NCBI RefSeq assembly: GCF_900091565.1
Contig: NZ_FMCV01000026.1
Location: 1-64,000 of the forward strand
Reading direction: 5' to 3'
Length of the DNA stretch: 64,000 nucleotides
DNA from: Micromonospora marina
GTDB taxonomy: Bacteria > Actinomycetota > Actinomycetes > Mycobacteriales > Micromonosporaceae
Position 1 is the first letter of the stretch. The number at the start of each line of letters is the position of its first letter. This document shows positions 49,546 through 58,139 of the stretch, in pieces. Position numbers and translations under genes: made by a program. The notes under the pieces are model-generated. The model made no database searches, had not been told where the DNA came from, and was given only the letters and a program-made list of their open reading frames with translations.

Positions 49546-50516
49546 AGCAGGTGCGGCCGGACGTCCTCGGCGGCCACGTCACCGTACGACTCGGCGAGTC
49601 GCTTCACGAACAGGTCGCGGCGGACCTCGTACTCCTGGCCGCCGAAGTTCTCCAGCACGAGCGTGGCGAGCAGGCAGCCGACCTGGGCCGCCCGCTCCAG
49701 GCCGACGCCCCAGTCGAGCGCGGCGAAGAAACCGGCCCGGAAGCCGTCGCCGACACCGGTCGGGTCGACCGCCTGGATCTCCCGCGCGATCGGCACCCGG
49801 ATCGTGCCGATCTCCCGGCCGGCGATCTCCACGCCCTGCTTGCCGAGCGTGGTGACCCGCACCCTGACCCGGTCCAGCAGCTGCTCGTCGGTGAGGCCGG
49901 CCTTGCTCTGCAGCAGGGACTTCTCGTACTCGTTGGTCATCAGGTAGTCGGCGCCGTCGATGAGGCCGAGCACGTCGTCGCCGTCCATCCGGGCGAGCTG
50001 CTGCGACGGGTCGGCGACGAAGGAGTAGCCGCGGTCCCGGCACTCGCCGGAGTGCCTGATCATCGCGGCCGGGTCGTTGGCGCTGACCAGCACCAGGTCC
50101 AGGCCGCCGAGGCGCTGCGCCACCGGGGCCAGCTCGATGTTGCGGGCCTCGCTCATCGCCCCGGCGTAGAAGGAGGCGATCTGGCACATGTCGGTGTCGG
50201 TGGTGCAGACGAAGCGTGCCGTGTGCGCGACCTCGCTGACGTGCACCGAGTCGCAGTCGACGCCGTGGCGTTCCAGCCAGGAGCGGTAGTCGGCGAAGTC
50301 GGCGCCGACCGCGCCGAGCAGCACCGGGCGCAGCCCGAGCTGGGCCATGCCGAAGGCGATGTTCGCCGCGGTGCCGCCGCGCCGGAGCACCAGTTCGTCG
50401 ACGAGGAAGGACAGCGAGACCTTGTCGAGCTGGTCGGCGATGAGCTGGTCGGCGAATCGGCCGGGGAAGCTCATCAGGTGGTCGGTCGCGATCGAGCCGG
50501 TCACGGCGATCTTCAT
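49542..50516 (-). CDS. adoK: PfkB-family carbohydrate kinase, adenosine kinase-like
   Basis: A 324-residue ribokinase-fold kinase closely resembling M. tuberculosis adenosine kinase (Rv2202c): IAVTGSIATDHLMSFPGRF at the N-terminus, VSLSFLVDELVLRRGGTAAN, HTARFVCTTDTDMCQIASFY, ADPSQQLARMDGDD, and DPTGVGDGFRAGFF, which holds the catalytic Asp and the anion hole GxGD. It would convert adenosine to AMP in purine salvage. The ATG at 50516 begins the conserved sequence; a longer in-frame ATG lacks support. It is coupled to a P-loop kinase gene. Confidence 0.9.
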   Translation of the reverse strand: MKIAVTGSIATDHLMSFPGRFADQLIADQLDKVSLSFLVDELVLRRGGTAANIAFGMAQLGLRPVLLGAVGADFADYRSWLERHGVDCDSVHVSEVAHTARFVCTTDTDMCQIASFYAGAMSEARNIELAPVAQRLGGLDLVLVSANDPAAMIRHSGECRDRGYSFVADPSQQLARMDGDDVLGLIDGADYLMTNEYEKSLLQSKAGLTDEQLLDRVRVRVTTLGKQGVEIAGREIGTIRVPIAREIQAVDPTGVGDGFRAGFFAALDWGVGLERAAQVGCLLATLVLENFGGQEYEVRRDLFVKRLAESYGDVAAEDVRPHLL

Positions 50517-50639
50517 GTCAACCCTCGGGGTCGGGAGCACGGCGCGGTCAGCCTACCGGCCCCCGGGCCGGGTGGACGGCGGTCGGTCACCAACCGGTCG
50601 GCCGGCGCACATCCGGACGTCACACACCCGGGGTACGAC

Positions 50640-50680
50640 GAAGCGGCGGGCCGCCCCACCCGGGGACGGCCCGCCGCTTC
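50640..50680 (-). terminator. hairpin after the HesB/ErpA gene
   Basis: GAAGCGGCGGGCCG pairs perfectly with CGGCCCGCCGCTTC around a 13-nt loop that can pair further, 17 bp after the gene end. Confidence 0.7.
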
Positions 50681-50696
50681 CGGCCGGTCTGCCGAC

Positions 50697-51065
50697 TCAG
50701 CTGAAGGAGTCGCCGCAGGCGCAGGAGTTGCCCGCGTTCGGGTTGTCGATGGTGAAGCCCTGGGCGTCGATCCGGTCGGCGAAGTCGATGGTGGCGCCGG
50801 CCAGGTAGGGGGCGCTCATCCGGTCGACGACGACCTCGACACCGTCGAAGTCGGTGACGACGTCACCGTCGAGCGAGCGCTCGTCGAAGAACAGCTGGTA
50901 CCGCAGGCCGGAGCAGCCACCCGGCTGCACGGCGACCCGGAGCCGCAGGTCGTCACGGCCCTCCTGCTCGATCAGGGCCTTGACCTTCTGCGCCGCGACG
51001 TCGGTGAGGACGACGGTGCTGGGGGCCTTGGCCTCGGTCGACTCGGTCTGCGCTGGCGTGGTCAC
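50697..51065 (-). CDS. erpA: HesB/IscA-type iron-sulfur cluster insertion protein
   Basis: A 122-residue A-type carrier. The three cluster-binding cysteines are in QPGGCSGLRYQLFF (about residue 50) and NSCACGDSF at the C-terminus (CxC). VVLTDVAAQKVKALIEQEG is the conserved N-terminal part. It transfers Fe-S clusters to apo-proteins. It corresponds to Rv2204c by family and position. Client proteins encoded nearby include QcrA and NadA. The GTG start at 51065 has GGGAGA 7 nt upstream. Confidence 0.92.
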   Translation of the reverse strand: MTTPAQTESTEAKAPSTVVLTDVAAQKVKALIEQEGRDDLRLRVAVQPGGCSGLRYQLFFDERSLDGDVVTDFDGVEVVVDRMSAPYLAGATIDFADRIDAQGFTIDNPNAGNSCACGDSFS

Positions 51066-51205
51066 GTGGAAGTCTCCCTGCGCGGTATGAGGTCCGGACG
51101 TCCTGGCCAACGCGGTACGTCCGCCAGTGATTCCCGGTGTGGTCCGTCTGTCGATCGTACGCCGCCTCCGGCGTCACCACCCGGCGGCGTGACCAGCGGA
51201 ACCGG

Positions 51206-52342
51206 TCAGCGGCTCCACTGCCGCGCCAGGCGGGCGCCGAGCGCGCGAAGACCTTCGGCCGGGCGGGTCATCGCCGCGTCCACTCCCCCGCGTTCCTCGC
51301 CGCCGAAGTGCTCCACGAGGCTGTGCGCCTCGGTGACGCCGGCCGCCGCCGCCTCCCGCCGCCCGGTGCTCACCCGTCCCGCCAGCACCACGCAGGGCAC
51401 GCCCCGGTCCCGGGCCGCCCCGGCCACACCGGCGACCACCTTGCCGCGCAGCGACTGGTGGTCGAACGAACCCTCACCGGTGACCACCAGGTCGGCGGCG
51501 TCGAGCGCGGCGTCCAGGCCCACCGCGCGGGTGACCAGGCCGATGCCGGACTCGCACCGGCCGCCGAGCGCCAGCACCGCCGCGCCGAGGCCGCCGGCGG
51601 CGCCGCCGCCGGGCAGCGCGCCCAGCCCGGCCGGGCAGCCCGGCAGCCGCTGCGTCAGCACCTCCGCCCAGCGGGTCAGCGCGGCGTCCAGCAGCAGCAC
51701 GTCGGCCCGGTCGGCGCCCTTCTGCGGGCCGAAGACACTGCTCGCGCCGTGCAGCCCCAGCAGCGGGTTGTCCACGTCGGTGGCGGCGACGAGCGTCGCG
51801 CCGCGCAGCCGGGGCTCTCCGTCGAGCGCGGCCACCCCGGCGAGCGCCGCGCCGCCGTACGGCAGGGCCCGGCCGGCGCCGTCCAGCGGCGTGACACCCA
51901 GCGGTACGAGCATCCCGGCGCCGCCGTCGTTGGTGGCCGAGCCGCCCAGCCCCACCACCACCGTCCGCGCGCCCGCCTCGACCGCGGCGGCGGCGAGCAG
52001 CCCCACCCCGTACGAGGTGGTGGCCTTCGGGTCGCGTTCGGCGGCGGTGAGCAGGTGCAGTCCGCACGCCTGCGCGCTCTCCAGGTACGCCGTGCCGTCG
52101 TCGGTGAGCAGGATCTCACCGGCGGCCGGGCGGCCCAGCGGGTCGACGGTGGGCACCGGCACCCGGCGCCCGCCGAGCGCTCCGGCGAGCACGTCGACGA
52201 ACCCGGGCCCGCCGTCGGCGAGTGGCCGGACCAGCAGGTCGTCGCCGGGGGCGACGTCATGCCAGCCGTCGGCCACCGCGGCGGCCACGTCGGGGGCCGA
52301 CAGCGTGCCGGCGAACTTGTCCGGACAGAGCAGCACGCGCAT
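51206..52342 (-). CDS. glycerate kinase (GK-II/GarK type)
   Basis: A 378-residue glycerate kinase: VLLCPDKFAGTLSAPDVAAAVADG, PLADGGPGFVDVLAGAL, VVGLGGSATNDGGAGML and GPQKGADRADV are the family blocks, and VVTGEGSFDHQSLRGK lies near the C-terminus. It phosphorylates glycerate to 2- or 3-phosphoglycerate in glyoxylate/serine-type metabolism. It corresponds to Rv2205c by position next to the HesB gene. ATG 52342 begins directly with the conserved sequence and is divergent from nadA by 67 bp. Confidence 0.93.
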   Translation of the reverse strand: MRVLLCPDKFAGTLSAPDVAAAVADGWHDVAPGDDLLVRPLADGGPGFVDVLAGALGGRRVPVPTVDPLGRPAAGEILLTDDGTAYLESAQACGLHLLTAAERDPKATTSYGVGLLAAAAVEAGARTVVVGLGGSATNDGGAGMLVPLGVTPLDGAGRALPYGGAALAGVAALDGEPRLRGATLVAATDVDNPLLGLHGASSVFGPQKGADRADVLLLDAALTRWAEVLTQRLPGCPAGLGALPGGGAAGGLGAAVLALGGRCESGIGLVTRAVGLDAALDAADLVVTGEGSFDHQSLRGKVVAGVAGAARDRGVPCVVLAGRVSTGRREAAAAGVTEAHSLVEHFGGEERGGVDAAMTRPAEGLRALGARLARQWSR

Positions 52343-52409
52343 GCGCAGCAGTGTGGCAGGCCACATCCGAGGCGGCTGCGGCGCGGGCACGCTGTGGGAC
52401 CATGGGGTC

Positions 52410-53585
52410 GTGACTTCGACCTGGGTTGAGCCGTCCAACACCGCCACGGCGCTGCTGCTTCTCGGCCGCGGCAGCGACACCGCCACCGAGCGTGGCGTGG
52501 AGTGTCCGGGTGATCTTCCCGCGCCGAGCGACCCCGATCTGGTGGCCCGCGCCGCCGCCGCGAAGGCGGCGCTCGGCACGAAGGTGTTCGTCCTGGGCCA
52601 CCACTACCAGCGCGACGAGGTGATCCAGTTCGCCGACGTGACCGGCGACTCGTTCAAGCTGGCCCGGGAGGCGGCCGCCCGCCCGGACGCGGAGTACATC
52701 GTCTTCTGCGGCGTGCACTTCATGGCCGAGAGCGCGGACATCCTCACCTCGGACGCGCAGAAGGTGATCCTGCCCGACCTGGCCGCCGGCTGCTCGATGG
52801 CTGACATGGCGGTGCTGACGCAGGTCGAGACCGCGTGGGACACGCTCACCGACCTGGGCATCGCGGCGGAGACCGTGCCGGTGACGTACATGAACTCGTC
52901 GGCCGACATCAAGGGTTTCGTCGGCCGCAACGGCGGCGTGGTGTGCACCTCGTCGAACGCCAAGCGGGCCCTGGACTGGGCCTTCGAGCAGGGCCGCAAG
53001 GTGCTGTTCCTGCCCGATCAGCACCTCGGCCGCAACACCGCGGTGCTGGAGATGGGCTTCTCGCTCGACGACTGCGTGCTCTACGACCCGCACAAGCCGG
53101 GCGGCGGGCTGACACCGGAGCAGCTGCGCGACGCGAAGATGATCCTGTGGCGCGGTCACTGCTCGGTGCACGGCCGCTTCACGCTCGACAGCGTCAACGA
53201 CGTACGCGAGCGGGTGCCGGGCGTGAACGTGCTCGTGCACCCGGAGTGCCGCCACGAGGTGGTGAACGCCGCCGACCTGGTCGGCTCGACCGAGTTCATC
53301 ATCAGGACGATCGAGGCGGCCCCGGCCGGCTCGGCGTGGGCGGTGGGCACCGAGCTGAACCTGGTACGCCGGCTCGCGCTGGCCCACCCGGACAAGCAGA
53401 TCATGTTCCTCGACCGGGCGGTCTGCTACTGCTCGACGATGAACCGGATCGACCTGCCGCACCTGGTGTGGGCGCTGGAGGAGCTGGTCGCCGGGCGCGT
53501 GGTCAACCAGATCACCGTCGACCCGGAGACCGCCCGACACGCCCGGTCGGCGCTGGACCAGATGCTCGCCCTTCCGGGAGCCTGA
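52410..53585 (+). CDS. nadA: quinolinate synthase A
   Basis: A 391-residue 4Fe-4S enzyme that condenses iminoaspartate with dihydroxyacetone phosphate to quinolinate in NAD synthesis. VFVLGHHYQRDEVIQFADVTGDS is the substrate loop. Cluster-ligand Cys candidates are in YIVFCGVHFMAE, VLVHPECRHEV and DRAVCYCSTM. The length is longer than the 300-residue archaeal form, as usual in actinobacteria. No nadB or nadC is adjacent. GTG 52410 lies 67 bp from the divergent glycerate kinase gene with no obvious SD. Confidence 0.95.
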   Translation: MTSTWVEPSNTATALLLLGRGSDTATERGVECPGDLPAPSDPDLVARAAAAKAALGTKVFVLGHHYQRDEVIQFADVTGDSFKLAREAAARPDAEYIVFCGVHFMAESADILTSDAQKVILPDLAAGCSMADMAVLTQVETAWDTLTDLGIAAETVPVTYMNSSADIKGFVGRNGGVVCTSSNAKRALDWAFEQGRKVLFLPDQHLGRNTAVLEMGFSLDDCVLYDPHKPGGGLTPEQLRDAKMILWRGHCSVHGRFTLDSVNDVRERVPGVNVLVHPECRHEVVNAADLVGSTEFIIRTIEAAPAGSAWAVGTELNLVRRLALAHPDKQIMFLDRAVCYCSTMNRIDLPHLVWALEELVAGRVVNQITVDPETARHARSALDQMLALPGA

Positions 53586-53799
53586 TCACCGTCGGTGACC
53601 TTGCTGGCACGGAAACGCACCGGACACCCCGGTTCGTGCCCTCGCTGGTGATGTGACCGATTCCATTCCCGTCACGGAGGGCTATGCTGCCGGGGCGACG
53701 ACACACGCGGCCCGTTTTCCCATGACCGCGTTCCGGGTAGCGATGAACTTCGTGCGCCCATCACTAGACACGGCAGCACCCAACGCGCTGGAGGTTGCG

Positions 53800-55155
53800 T
53801 TGACCGACGACGTCCTGGTCGTACACGGAGGCACTCCGCTTGAAGGGCGGATCCGCGTGCGCGGCGCGAAGAACCTGGTGTCCAAGGCGATGGTGGCCGC
53901 CCTGCTGGGCGACACACCGAGCCGGCTGTTCGACGTGCCGCGCATCCGTGACGTCGAGGTGGTCCGCGGTCTGCTCGGCCTGCACGGCGTCAAGGTCAGC
54001 GACGGCGACGAGGAGGGCGAGCTCGTCTTCGACCCCACGAATGTCGAGAGCGCCAGCACCGACCAGATCAACGTGCACGCCGGGTCCAGCCGGATCCCGA
54101 TCCTCTTCTGCGGCCCGCTGCTGCACCGGCTCGGCCACGCCTTCATCCCCGACCTGGGCGGCTGCCACATCGGCCCGCGCCCGATCGACTTCCACCTCCA
54201 GGCGCTGCGCGAGTTCGGCGCCACCGTCGAGAAGACCCCGGAGGGCCTGCACCTGTCCGCCCCGAACGGGCTGCACGGCACGAAGTTCGCGCTGCCGTAC
54301 CCGAGCGTGGGCGCCACCGAGCAGGTGCTGCTCACCGCGGTGATGGCCGAGGGCGTCACCGAGCTGCGCAACGCGGCCGTCGAACCGGAGATCATCGACC
54401 TCATCTGCGTGCTCCAGAAGATGGGCGCGATCATCAAGGTGCACACCGACCGGGTGATCGAGATCCAGGGCGTCAAGCGGCTGCACGGCTACACCCACCG
54501 GCCGATCCCGGACCGGATCGAGGCGGCGAGCTGGGCGGCGGCGGCGCTGGCGACCCGCGGTCACGTCGAGGTGCTGGGCGCCCAGCAGGCCGACATGATG
54601 ACCTTCCTGAACATCTTCCGGTCGGTCGGCGGCGAGTACGAGGTCACCGACCTGCGCCCGCCGCGCGGCGGCAGCCCGGGCCAGGAGGGCGGCATCCGGT
54701 TCTGGCACCCGGGCGGCGAACTGAACGCGGTGGCGCTGGAGACCGACGTGCACCCCGGTTTCATGACCGACTGGCAGCAGCCGCTGGTGGTCGCGCTCAC
54801 CCAGGCCCGGGGCCTGTCGATCGTCCACGAGACGGTCTACGAGCAGCGGCTCGGCTACACCGAGGCGCTGAACACGATGGGCGCCAACATCCAGGTCTAC
54901 CGGGACTGCCTCGGCGGCACCCCGTGCCGCTTCGGCCGGCGCAACTTCAAGCACTCCGCGGTGATCGCCGGGCCGAGCAAGCTGCACGCGGCCGACCTGG
55001 TCATCCCGGACCTGCGGGCCGGGTTCAGCCACCTGATCGCGGCGCTGGCCGCCGAGGGCACCTCCCGAGTGTACGGCGTGGACCTGATCAACCGCGGTTA
55101 CGAGGACTTCGAGGCCAAGCTGGCCGACCTCGGCGCGCACGTCGAGCGCCCCTGA
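53800..55155 (+). CDS. murA: UDP-N-acetylglucosamine 1-carboxyvinyltransferase
   Basis: A 451-residue enolpyruvyl transferase that starts peptidoglycan precursor synthesis by adding enolpyruvate from PEP to UDP-GlcNAc. It begins DDVLVVHGGTPLEGRIRVRGAKNLVSKAM with the substrate-binding Lys-Asn pair. In the usual active-site Cys loop region (GCHIGPRPIDFHLQALREFG) the residue before HIG is Cys. The TTG start at 53800 has GGAGG 5 nt upstream; an in-frame ATG at 53653 would add 49 poorly conserved residues. It may be one of two MurA paralogues. Confidence 0.9.
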   Translation: MTDDVLVVHGGTPLEGRIRVRGAKNLVSKAMVAALLGDTPSRLFDVPRIRDVEVVRGLLGLHGVKVSDGDEEGELVFDPTNVESASTDQINVHAGSSRIPILFCGPLLHRLGHAFIPDLGGCHIGPRPIDFHLQALREFGATVEKTPEGLHLSAPNGLHGTKFALPYPSVGATEQVLLTAVMAEGVTELRNAAVEPEIIDLICVLQKMGAIIKVHTDRVIEIQGVKRLHGYTHRPIPDRIEAASWAAAALATRGHVEVLGAQQADMMTFLNIFRSVGGEYEVTDLRPPRGGSPGQEGGIRFWHPGGELNAVALETDVHPGFMTDWQQPLVVALTQARGLSIVHETVYEQRLGYTEALNTMGANIQVYRDCLGGTPCRFGRRNFKHSAVIAGPSKLHAADLVIPDLRAGFSHLIAALAAEGTSRVYGVDLINRGYEDFEAKLADLGAHVERP

Positions 55156-55222
55156 CCGTCCCGCGTCCTCGATCGGCCGTGCCCGGTGCACCCGTGATGT
55201 GCACCGGGCGCGGCCGGTTGGC

Positions 55223-55228
55223 TACCCT
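55223..55228 (+). promoter_or_regulatory. -10 element of a leaderless DUF3043 transcript
   Basis: TACCCT lies 6 nt before the GTG at 55235, with no SD. Confidence 0.45.
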
Positions 55229-55234
55229 TGCCGC

Positions 55235-55843
55235 GTGCCGTCGCTGTTTCGCCGCAAGTCCGCCGACCTCGTCGAGGAGTCCGTCACCACTGTGGCGACC
55301 GACGAGGAGTCCGCCGCCGCCCGCCCCCGGGGCTACACGCCCAGCAAGAAGGAGCTCGGGCAGGTCACGCCGAAGCGCCCGGTCGCCGGTCGCCGACCGA
55401 CCGGGCCGGCCAAGCCGCTGACCAAGGAGGAGGCCCGCGCGCAGCGCCGTGCCGCCCGCGCCGAGGCCGCCGCCGAGTTCCGCCGCGAGGGCGGCCCGCG
55501 TGACCGGGGCCCGGAGCGGCTGCTGGCCCGCAACGTGGTCGACTCCCGGCGGACGATCGGCACCTGGTTCTTCGGCGGCGCGCTGATCGTGCTGTTCGGC
55601 TCCAACCAGGCCATGCCGCCGATCGTGCGGCTGCTGTCGAACGTGCTCTGGGGTGCGCTGGCCCTCGGCGTGCTGATCGACTCGATCCTGATCTCCCGGA
55701 AGATCAAGCGGCTGGTCCGCGAGCGCTTCCCGAAGAGCACCGAGAAACTCGGCTCGCTCTACTTCTACGCGATCATGCGGTCGATCACGTTCCGCCGGAT
55801 GCGCGCACCAGCGCCGCGGGTGAACATCGGCGACCAGGTCTGA
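55235..55843 (+). CDS. DUF3043 membrane protein
   Basis: A 202-residue actinobacterial protein. The N-terminal half is basic and charged (YTPSKKELGQVTPKRPVAGRR, then TKEEARAQRRAARAEAAAEF), followed by the conserved RDRGPERLLARNVVDSRRTIG and two hydrophobic segments (TWFFGGALIVLFGSN and LLSNVLWGALALGVLIDSILI), then KLGSLYFYAIMRSITFRRMR. It matches Rv2206. Its function is unknown; the conserved position beside Fe-S and respiratory genes suggests an envelope role. Confidence 0.9.
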   Translation: MPSLFRRKSADLVEESVTTVATDEESAAARPRGYTPSKKELGQVTPKRPVAGRRPTGPAKPLTKEEARAQRRAARAEAAAEFRREGGPRDRGPERLLARNVVDSRRTIGTWFFGGALIVLFGSNQAMPPIVRLLSNVLWGALALGVLIDSILISRKIKRLVRERFPKSTEKLGSLYFYAIMRSITFRRMRAPAPRVNIGDQV

Positions 55844-55925
55844 CCGGACCGGCCCCGGATCGGCCCCTTCCGCCCCGGTGGGCCGGTGACGTCCGGCGGG
55901 GAGACCGGACCGCCGCCCGGCACGG

Positions 55926-56137
55926 CGGACGTACCGCGACGGCCAGCAGCGGCAGGGGCAGCGCGGCGAGCGCGAGCAGCACCGGCAGCAGCGGGGTCGC
56001 CAGCACGGCGAGACCGGCGCCGAGGAGCGCCACCCGGCTGGCCTCCCGGTCGCGCAGGCTCGGCAGCAGCAGGGCGGCCAGCCCGGCCGGGAACGCGGCG
56101 TCGAGCCCCAGGGCGGCCGGAACCCGGCGCGGTACGG
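55926..56137 (-). pseudogene. azlC fragment (branched-chain amino acid exporter)
   Basis: An open stretch reads VPAALGLDAAFPAGLAALLLP, then LRDREASRVALLGAGLAVLA and TPLLPVLLALAALPL, which looks like the C-terminal membrane segments of AzlC. The N-terminal two-thirds, a start codon and the partner azlD are all missing. At its 5' side it runs into the cupin fragment, so a deletion has fused two gene remains. Confidence 0.6.
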
Positions 56138-56318
56138 CTCGCCGAGGCGCACACCCCGCGCAGTGTCGAGCACGTCGTGGTCGCCGCCGGGCGGATGCGG
56201 GACCGACCCGGTCGTGCTGGAGCCGGGCGACTACGCCACCTTCCCGGGCGACATCCCGCACCGGTACGAGGCGCTGGCCCCCGGCACCTTCGCCGTACTC
56301 GTCATGGAGCATCCATGA
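56135..56318 (+). pseudogene. C-terminal fragment of an XRE-cupin regulator
   Basis: EAHTPRSVEHVVVAAGRMR in one frame continues, after a shift at about 56201, as TDPVVLEPGDYATFPGDIPH, then RYEALAPGTFAVLVMEHP and a stop. This is the cupin end of HTH-XRE/cupin regulators, which often neighbour azlCD. The HTH part and start are absent. The last 17 bp overlap the end of the convergent ABC ATPase gene. Confidence 0.65.
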
Positions 56319-57279
56319 GCGCGGCCGGGGCCCGGTAGAGCCGGGCCACCACCTCCTCGATGTCCGGCTCGACGATCGAGATGTCCCGCAGCGTGGTCAG
56401 TCCGGCCAGCCCGGCCACCACCTCGGCGACGCTCGCCCGCTCCAGCGCGAAGACCAGCCGCCGCCCGTCCGCCTCCACCCGCTGCACCGGCGCGCCGGGC
56501 AGCACCGGCGGTTCGGGTAGCGCCGCGTCCAGCTCGGCGACCACCATCCGGCGCGAGCCGTACCGGCGGTGCAACTCGGCGATCGACCCGTCGTGCACCA
56601 CCCGCCCGTGGTCGATCACCACGAGCCGCCGGCACAGCCGCTCGATGTCGGCCAGGTCGTGCGTGGTGAGCACGAGCGTGGTGTCCCCGGCCCGGCCCAG
56701 CTCGGCCAGGAAACCGCGTACCGCCTGCTTGCTGACCACGTCCAGGCCGATCGTCGGCTCGTCCAGGAACAGCACCTCCGGGCCGTGCAGCAGCGCCGCG
56801 GTCAGCTCGCCGCGCATCCGCTGACCCAGCGAGAGCTGCCGGACCGGGGTGTCCAGGAACGCGTCCAGGTCGAGCAGGTCCCGGCAGCGGGCCAGCCGGG
56901 CCGCGTGCTCGCCGGCGCGCACCCGGTAGACGTGCCGGAGCAGGTCGAACGAGTCCCGCAGCGGCAGGTCCCACCAGAGCTGCGAGCGCTGCCCGAACAC
57001 CACCCCGATGCGCAGCGCCAGCCGCGTCCGGTCGGCCACCGGCCGCAGCCCGCACACCCGGGCCCGCCCCGCCGACGGGGTCAGCACGCCGGTGAGCATC
57101 TTCAGCGTGGTCGACTTCCCGGCGCCGTTCGGGCCGATGCAGCCGAGCATCTCGCCGCGCTCCACCCGCAGGTCGACCCCGTCGACGGCGGTCACCGTCC
57201 GCTTCTCGCGCCGCAGCGGCCCGGCCTTCACCCGGACCGTGAACTCCTTGCGCAGCCCGTCCATCTCGATGACGCTCAT
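56302..57279 (-). CDS. ABC transporter ATP-binding protein (ABC-2 exporter)
   Basis: A 325-residue ATPase: Walker A CIGPNGAGKSTTLKML (about residue 50), Q-loop VFGQRSQLWWDLP, signature LSLGQRMRGELTAALL, Walker B VLFLDEPTIGLD and switch His in LVLTTHDLADI. The QRSQLWWDLP form is typical of exporters with two ABC-2 permeases (DUF990/NatA-like). The C-terminal 80 residues form a regulatory tail. Its ATG overlaps the upstream permease stop (ATGA). The exported substrate is unknown; drug, lipid or Na+ export are family possibilities. Confidence 0.93.
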   Translation of the reverse strand: MSVIEMDGLRKEFTVRVKAGPLRREKRTVTAVDGVDLRVERGEMLGCIGPNGAGKSTTLKMLTGVLTPSAGRARVCGLRPVADRTRLALRIGVVFGQRSQLWWDLPLRDSFDLLRHVYRVRAGEHAARLARCRDLLDLDAFLDTPVRQLSLGQRMRGELTAALLHGPEVLFLDEPTIGLDVVSKQAVRGFLAELGRAGDTTLVLTTHDLADIERLCRRLVVIDHGRVVHDGSIAELHRRYGSRRMVVAELDAALPEPPVLPGAPVQRVEADGRRLVFALERASVAEVVAGLAGLTTLRDISIVEPDIEEVVARLYRAPAALMDAP

Positions 57280-58139
57280 GACCCCGTACTCCGGTAGTGA
57301 CGGACGCCGACGCGCCAGGCCAGGGCGGCCAGCGCCGCCGCGACCACGGCGACGCCCGGCGCGGCCCAGCCCGCCCAGGACGGCAGGCCGAGCGGGTCGG
57401 CGCGGCCCAGCAGCGCCAGCGCCGGGTGGTAACTGACGAAGGCGAACCCCATCCCGTACGCGAACAGCGCGCGGAACCAGCCGCCGTAGACGGTGATCGG
57501 GTACGAGGTGAAGTCGCGACCGCCGTAGGTCACCGCGTTTGCCAGCTCGCCCGAGTCGACCCAGTAGAACGACACGGTGGCGGTCATGACGAAGACCGAG
57601 CCGAAGAAGACCGCGGCGGCCGGCGGGGCGGCCACCGCCAGCGCGACCCGCCCCGGTGTCCAGTCGATGTCGGCCGAGACGAGCGCGAACAGCAGCACTG
57701 CGAGCCCGAACACGGCCCGGGACAGCTTGCGCAGCGGCAGGTCCATCAGCAGCAGTTGCGGCAGCGCCCCGAGCGGGCGCACCAGCACGGCGTCGAAGAG
57801 GCCGGTGCGCACGTACCGGGGAAGCCGTTCGATGTTGCCGACCAGCAGGTCGGCGGTGGCGAAGCCGCACGACGACAGGCCGACCACGACGAGCGTCTCG
57901 CGCAGCGTGAAGCCGCCCAGCTCCCGCGTCACACCGAAGATCACCAGGACGGTCACCACGTCGAACACGGTGGCGCCCACGTTGCCGACCAGGTCCACCA
58001 CGAACGACGTGCGGTACGCCGCCTGCGAGCGCGCCTGCGCGCCGAGCAGCGCCCGGTACGCGCGCAACCCAGCCAGATCAGCCACCCCGGGCGCGCTGCC
58101 GCGCTCAGCCACCCCGGGCGCGCTGCCGCGCTCAGCCAC
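57276..58139 (-). CDS. ABC-2 family permease (second permease)
   Basis: A 287-residue membrane protein with about six helices (VGNVGATVFDVVTVLVIFGV, LVVVGLSSCGFATADLLVG, AVFGLAVLLFALVSADI and AVFFGSVFVMTATVSFYWV) and the conserved GRDFTSYPITVYGGWFRALFAYGMGFAFVSYHPA. The start is uncertain: a 27-bp tandem duplication encodes VAERGSAPG twice and places in-frame GTG codons at 58139, 58112 and 58085. The first overlaps the upstream permease stop by 8 bp. It works with the other two genes as an exporter. Confidence 0.88.
   Translation of the reverse strand: MAERGSAPGVAERGSAPGVADLAGLRAYRALLGAQARSQAAYRTSFVVDLVGNVGATVFDVVTVLVIFGVTRELGGFTLRETLVVVGLSSCGFATADLLVGNIERLPRYVRTGLFDAVLVRPLGALPQLLLMDLPLRKLSRAVFGLAVLLFALVSADIDWTPGRVALAVAAPPAAAVFFGSVFVMTATVSFYWVDSGELANAVTYGGRDFTSYPITVYGGWFRALFAYGMGFAFVSYHPALALLGRADPLGLPSWAGWAAPGVAVVAAALAALAWRVGVRHYRSTGS

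Noticed and set aside
49551..52409. A plus-strand open frame running over adoK, erpA and glycerate kinase into nadA
   Set aside because: Only the part from GTG 52410 encodes NadA; the upstream part is antisense to three conserved genes.
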